64,000 nt of DNA from Rotaria socialis (Eukaryota; Rotifera; Eurotatoria; Philodinida; Philodinidae). The stretch spans positions 248,001-312,000 of the forward strand of contig CAJNYU010000025.1 of the NCBI GenBank assembly GCA_905331475.1, written 5' to 3'. The translations under genes were made by a program, and so were the position numbers. Below are positions 58,467 through 64,000 of the stretch, piece after piece; position 1 is the stretch's first letter; each line of letters starts with the position of its first letter. The notes under the pieces are model-generated. The model did no database searches and had not been told where the DNA came from. It was given only the letters and a program-made list of their open reading frames with translations.

Positions 58467-60686
58467 TCACAACAAAGGAAAATAAACATAGAAATCTTTT
58501 GAATGTACTATTGTTTCCATCATAAGATTTAATTCATTGGCATTGATACAATTGAGCCGTGCTCTTTCTTTTGTAAAATGTTTTGCCGCGAGTTGTAATT
58601 GATCATAATTAATCATTAATTTTGTTAGACGAGGTAAATGTGTTTTGTATCATCAAGAAATTGTTCAACATAATCATGATGAACTATTTCAAAGCAAAGT
58701 GAAATAAGATAAGAATAATTAACAATTGAATATAATTGATTATCATTAGAGTTTAATTCATCTGGTAATGATGATTGTGGTCTAACATTCTTAATAGTTA
58801 ATTGTTGAAGTAATGGAAACGAGCAAGCAATTCGAATGAAAAATTCATGTTCGAATGGAACATTATCTTGCACTCGTAAAATTCGAACATAATTAAAAAT
58901 AACAGTTGGAAATGTATTACCAATATAATCGAAACAACTAAACATAAATGGTAATGAGAAAACATGATATTGACTAATATGAGCGAAGTGATTGATAATA
59001 CATTCCACTTGTTGAAATATAATATTAGTAAAAGTTTGTTGAATATCATCTTCAGATAAATGATGATGAATTGAATTATTTATCATGTTATCAGTACAAA
59101 TCCAAAAGTTAAACATATTAAGTCGCGGCATATAAACAAAAATTTCATTATAAAGAGAAGTACCATCGATAAGTGTTCGTTCTTGAACAAAAATAGACAA
59201 AGTTAATTCTTCAAGATTTATCATACGACGAAAAAGAGGTAAAATCATAGCATCATATGTCTCACTTGAGCAATAAGATAATGGTGTAAATGAGAAACAT
59301 TTCAATTTGGGTAAATCATCCTAGGAAATAAGAAATAATACTTATAAATAAACTGTTATCAATCAAAAGAAAAAAACTCAGATGAATGATTGATTGAAAA
59401 GTTCTATCTCTATGAATATTTCTTCTATTCTAAAATATATACACATCTCCGTCTGCACTGATGAAAGTTATCTTCATTTATCGTTTCTATATTTAACAAT
59501 CTTTCTCTAGTCTCATCTATTATTTAGAAGTCTTTTACTTAGTTTTATTGCTTTTAATCCTAACTTTCATCTCATGTCAATATTTTTGAAATCTATCTTT
59601 AAATTATCTAATGATAATTATTTTCAATGCTATTTTTGAAACATATCACTCTTGATTAGAAAAATGATGGGATCAATAAATGTAAAAAATAGTAAAAATT
59701 AAGCCGTTTGTCTCACTAGATGAACATTCAATTTAAAACTGGTTTATTATAGTTAATTAAAATAAAAGGTAATTCATTAGCAACGGGAGAAACATCGAAG
59801 AGTTCTGAAGTCTTTTGGAAAATTTGAAGTCCGCTGTTTCCTCCTTATTCATTAGTGAACAATCTATGTCTAATAGATATATCAATTGCAAATATGCGCA
59901 ATAGGTTTTATTTTAAGATAAAATGTACCATATTATTTGATGGATAATATGAATAATATTCTGGTTGAATAATATGAACAATTAATCTGGTTAATTGTTT
60001 AAGAAGTTAAAGGTAGTTCACGAAATTTCAAACATGGAAAACGATATGGAAATAATCCAATAATAGATAAATGTTTGAGATTTTCGAAGAAATTGAAAAC
60101 ATATTCATCTAAATTGGTTGCATAAAGTTTGCGTGATATTGCATTAATATTCTTTTCGCATACAAGAATAAGATCTGTAATTTGTTCTTGAAAAATATGT
60201 CGAAAAGGTGATTCACCTAAATTTTAAAAAAATACATATTATTTAATCTATATTTATATAAGAATTTTTCATCGAAATTTTTACTCTGATCAGTATATTG
60301 AATTATTTACCTGTAAAATATCGTGAAACAATGTTTTCATTAAAATTGAAAAGTTTAAGTTGAGTTAAATTAGGATAATCACCAGCAAGAAGAATTTTTT
60401 CCATAGATATTGAATCAAGAATAAGAGATTTAACACTGTAATGAATTTTTGGCAAGATATCTATGCAAAATCGATTTAATACTGGATCAGCACTTGATAA
60501 AATATCATCAGTTAATGTTATTATTACAAACTTAAGATTGTTAGTAAAAGTATTTTCTTGTAATATACTATCAAGTTGTTGATTATCAACACCTGATAAT
60601 GAATAAAGTATATCCATATTATCCAGCTTTTTTAAAATAATAAGTAATATTTCAGTAGGTAAATCAAGAAGATTAGATTGATTCAT
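58467..60686 (-). pseudogene. F-box/LRR-like protein, paralogue 2, with frameshift and internal deletion
   Basis: The F-box region is intact: MNQSNLLDLPTEILLIILKK, then DNMDILYSLSGVDN, LILDSISMEKILLAGDYPNL and NFNENIVSRYFTG (60686 to about 60310). The middle exon (about 60221-60007: FRHIFQEQITDLILVCEKNI; FNFFENLKHLSIIGLFPYRF) ends at TAA about 60 codons short of paralogue 1; the segment matching SSILTHLCIMVETFDDCLYL is missing. The last exon (about 59322-58467) reads LKCFSFTPLSYCS, MPRLNMFNFWICTDN and FPLLQQLTIKNV. It needs one extra base near 58640-58647 (at DDTK) to continue into the paralogous HLPRLTKLMINYDQLQL and the true end, VYFPLL. Either break alone would truncate the product. Confidence 0.8.
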
Positions 60687-60703
60687 GTTGAATATGCCAG
60701 ATA

Positions 60704-60788
60704 CAGTGAAACGTCTCTATAGTGGGCACTCTTCGGACTTTTCAAAAGTGTCCGCTATATGGAGGCGTCCACCATAGAGAGGTTTCAT
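60704..60788. mobile_element. pogo/Tigger-like palindromic MITE
   Basis: Starts TA-CAGTGAAACGTCTCTATAG. The right half (CCACCATAGAGAGGTTTCATG) is its inverse, with GTGGGCAC/GTGTCCGC arms inside. CAGT plus (G)AAACCTCTCTATA is the style of pogo-group terminal repeats. It sits 18 bp upstream of the ATG of F-box paralogue 2. Confidence 0.75.
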
Positions 60789-63030
60789 GCTTTTTAAAAG
60801 TTAAGTGTTTTTTTTTATTAAAAAAGACATCTTTTTCTAGATATCTGCAGAGTTTTAATGAATCAAATAACTTTGCTGTGCACGCTAGTAATTCTCTCTT
60901 CGTGTGTTTTATCATTGAGAATAACAACACAAATCAATATTCATTAAATAATGCAGGAATGAGACCTGTTTTAAAAGTTCTTAGGTGATTATCATTCGAG
61001 GTTGAATACTCAAATGTGCAACCTACAGTATTGAAGGCACATAAAAACGATGTTGTTTAAAATATGCTAATAATTAAGCTAGCTAACATTGAAACAGTCT
61101 AACTTTAGAGCAAACGAAGTTACATGAGTCGTATGTGACGGATTCCATCCATCACGACTCCATCAAGAATGCATGTACTCATTAATCACTCTTATCATTT
61201 AATCATTAGTTTACATTTGCTTCTCTCTTCTCTTCTTCTTCACTGTTTATATTATTCGTATCAGCTTTGTTACTCAAAAAAGCATTCATTCGGAATAAAA
61301 GAGAGGAACGAACAAGCCGTTCCATCACATCGTATTTATCTTACGTTTTGCCAAATGAAGTCCCACTTTGTTAGATCGATATTCAATGATCATGACTCAA
61401 AATAAGGGTGAAGATGAGAGTGCGCTTCACTATCATCCTTATTGTCGTATTTTCTTTTTCACTATTTACGATTTTGAACAATCGAATGTAATGATCGTTT
61501 TGTGCACAGTACGACTTCCACCTCTTCGCTTCTCTTCTTTGTTTTTTAGTTTGCCAGGACTGATGATTTCAGTTTCCAATAACTAATTGATCAAAAAGAA
61601 GTCTATTTATGTAACTGTAACAAGTGCGAAACCAATGTACCGTATTTCATTCAGAAATGAGACAACTTCAAGACTAATTGACTTTTTTATTTCAGTAAAG
61701 ACACTAGACAAATGAATAAAAACGTTTCTTCATTATGATCAATGATTTTGACCATGTTACCAGATTATCCTCTGGAGTGATGTGTGCGCCGATTGTTGAT
61801 AGAAGGAGTGTTGTGTTGATGTTGATACACTTTATTCTAATCCTTCATATCATACAATCACGCCGTGTACATACGAAATGCACTTATATAGGTAATTTGG
61901 AGAGAAGGAGAACAAGAAAAGGAGAATAGGTCCATAAAAGGATAGGTATGAGAGAACAATCAGGTAACAATGATGTTGAAATGTACGAGTAATCATATGA
62001 TATAAATGAACGTTATCCATATTATACAGGGTGTGGGTGTGGGTGTGGGTGGGGTGTGGCTCTTTCTAATCCTCATCCACACCCACACCCTAAAATTTGT
62101 CCAGTGCCTCGGCTCATAGCATGATACTCAATGGTCTCATGGAACCTCTCTTAAAATGTTAGAAATAGTCCCATTAGAAAGAACTCATTGAGTTATCCAT
62201 CGTGTGTAAAAATCTTATTGATTTATTCATGGAAAATGCATTTTCTTGAGACACACAGAAACACTACTTAGTACTATAGAATCCAAGCGGGACGGTGTTC
62301 GCCGTTTTTCAATGAAAAAGATTGTCGTTTCCAAAATCGTTTTTTATAGATTGTGATAGAGAAAACAATTCGACGTCGACTGACTACTTTCAATGGATTG
62401 GAGGCGGATGTTAATACTCTTTTAGGGCAAAAACTGATTTTTCGGTCTTACAAAAACGCCCGACATCTTCCTTATTATTCGAATAATATTGAAGAAAATG
62501 TGATATTCGTAATCAGCACATTTTATTCTATCGATTTATAAAGTCCACAAATGGAATGAAGACAAAAAGTTTTAGCCGAATACCTGGGGTGACCCAGGCA
62601 CCGAAAATTTTAATTATCATGAACCATAAAATAAAGCTGTGGAAAACAATCAGAACCCATCAGGCTATTAGAATTGAAATAGGTTTTTTTTTAATGTAGA
62701 GTTATATACCAGTTTTGGTAGGTGTGTCGTTATTAGGGACGCAGCTCCTGATAACAACGGATGCAGTCCTCTATCGTAGATCGCTAATTTCTCCGCCACT
62801 GTAACACAGAAAAAGACTGAGGTCACACCATTCGAAAGAGAAATCTCCAAGGATTATGCATATATAAAAATATCTTCAGTGGAGTGTAAATTGGTCGAGC
62901 ACGAAGTCAATCAAGACTAGCGCATTTTTTCGCTTCGTTATTATGGTAATCGACTGTATTCATCACAATTATCATCAAGCACTGTTCGCGGGGCTTTGTT
63001 TTTATACTGCATATGGTGAAAAAGATAATC
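60789..63030. other. Gene-free region
   Basis: Several orphan frames of 60-88 codons lack domains and splice partners. The only structure is the telomere-type hairpin at 62029-62090. Confidence 0.5.
62029..62090. repeat. Largest telomere-type hairpin of the window
   Basis: About five TGTGGG-type units on the plus strand (62029-62059), a 15-base spacer with CTCTTTCTAATCCTC, then ATCCACACCCACACCC in inverse orientation (62074-62090). It could fold as a G-rich/C-rich stem. Confidence 0.85.
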
Positions 63031-63102
63031 AGCAGCGTGGCGCAGAGGTAGCGCGTCGGTCTCATAATCCGAAGGGCGGTAGATCAAAACTATCCGCTGC
63101 TA
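63031..63102 (+). tRNA. tRNA-Met(CAT), elongator type, T arm atypical
   Basis: The acceptor AGCAGCG pairs with CGCTGCT. D arm GGCGCAGAGGTAGCGC. Anticodon arm TCGGTCTCATAATCCGA gives CAT. The T stem GGTAG/CTATC closes on a loop ATCAAAA, which lacks the usual TTCRANY start. This loop change removes part of the internal B-box promoter, so it may be poorly transcribed or a pseudogene. Confidence 0.8.
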
Positions 63103-64000
63103 CATTTCTTTTTTTCTGCATTTTTTTGTTTCACAAGTTTTATAATATGATGCAATGTGATGTAATAAAGCTACAATAGGAATGGAGGAAATAGCAGTCA
63201 CTCACTCACTCATTCACACTGGTCACTTTTTTCGTTCTGTCACAGATACACGTTTTCAATTGCACCAAAAAAAAATTTAAACGAACGACCTTTTCAGCGA
63301 AAAAAAATGCGCGAAGCGCACAACAGCGAAAGTATATTTCGCCTCCATCCTCACTTTTACACCCTTACCGTCAGTTAAAAACCCTTTCGCTGATTTGCCA
63401 CCATACCGTGATTTTCATTGAACAGCCAATAAAAAAATAGAAAGAAACCTCTTTGTCTCAAAAAGAATTGAATTATAAGATGTATCGTACGAAAATAATC
63501 ATTTCATTCAAAAATCTTCAAAATGTTTTCGGCCGGGCTCAATCCGCCACTGCCCGACTGTGGCACCACCACTAGCTATGACCCGTTGGCCGATGAATGC
63601 CCTATTCAAGAAGCATCGGACAACGGGCGCTCTCGTTTCAGAAAGAACGAACACCCGTTATATAGATTCTATTATCTCGAAAGTACAGCAAATCAATCTA
63701 AATTTTTAGTCTGAAAAAAGAACAGTACGATGATAGAATGAGTAAACTGCTTGTTTTCGCTTCGTGTATTGTATGCAATGGGATGCCAAGCAAAGAGAGA
63801 TCCAATATTATTGTATACGATTGATAGTCGTTGTACCTACAGCTCCTGTTCTATCTTTCAGTTGAACTTGAACTAGGCAATTATTTTCTACAGTTTACAA
63901 TGGATATCGAACAAGTCATTTTGTTCCTCAGTATTTGATTAATGAGTTTTTTATATTGACCCCACTGGTTTATCTAGTAAGAAAGTTATAAGCTTAGAAA
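63103..64000. other. End of window, one hairpin, no gene
   Basis: CCCGTTGGCCGATG and CATCGGACAACGGG (about 63582-63629) form a 14-bp stem with one mismatch inside a less AT-rich patch (63520-63665). The overlapping 63-codon frame (MFSAGLNPPLPDCG) is more likely part of this repeat than a gene. Confidence 0.5.

Noticed and set aside
62668..62850. 60-codon minus-strand frame before the tRNA-Met
   Set aside because: No domain and no flanking exons; it is inside the gene-free stretch.

Overview
This window looks like bdelloid rotifer nuclear DNA (inferred). It is AT-rich eukaryotic sequence. Its genes are split by many 45-90 bp GT-AG introns. Copies of the hexamer TGTGGG/CCCACA, the telomeric repeat known from the bdelloid Adineta, lie scattered inside it. 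Several genes fit bdelloid-type expanded families: F-box/LRR-like proteins, rhodopsin-like receptors, and a membrane protein with a Ser/Thr-rich stalk. No database search was run, so the lineage call rests on these signs only.

Layout. 1-5.8 kb: a minus-strand EGF-repeat protein whose largest intron holds a 562-bp foldback transposon, then a Tctex-1-type dynein light chain. 5.8-10.4 kb: gene-poor, with a 494-bp palindromic element flanked by TA. 10.4-22.7 kb: the gene-dense part. It holds a seven-exon Gly/Pro-rich structural protein, a membrane-anchored M12-like metalloprotease, two divergently transcribed unknown genes, imidazolonepropionase (histidine breakdown) and a FET-family (FUS/EWS/TAF15-like) RNA-binding protein. 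25.8-28.0 kb: a decayed Rab1 copy. 31.0-32.8 kb: SUGT1/SGT1, complete with TPR, CS and SGS domains.

33.8-39 kb is a mobile-DNA cluster: a tRNA-Leu(TAA), an imperfect hairpin, two MITE-like elements with terminal inverted repeats, and a non-LTR retrotransposon with intact zinc-knuckle ORF1 and endonuclease/reverse-transcriptase ORF2. 40-44 kb holds old noncoding duplications, a three-copy repeat of about 175 bp that runs up to a small C39-like cysteine-peptidase-fold gene, and a broken GPCR. 46.2-48 kb is a type II membrane protein. 52.4-53.2 kb is a helical repeat-like protein gene with a damaged 5' end. 53.8-60.7 kb has two tandem F-box/LRR-like paralogues, both carrying breaks. The end holds a pogo-like palindromic element, a large telomere-repeat hairpin and a tRNA-Met(CAT)-like gene.

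There are no operons; genes are independent units on both strands. Exon joins for the main genes were checked by hand: for the Gly/Pro protein, metalloprotease, both divergent genes, HutI, FET protein, SUGT1, C39-like gene and membrane protein the exons sum to a multiple of three. The most unusual theme is a set of dispersed short foldback units made of telomeric repeat in both orientations (GGGTGTG...CACACCC), one of them inside an oversized intron of the dead Rab gene.
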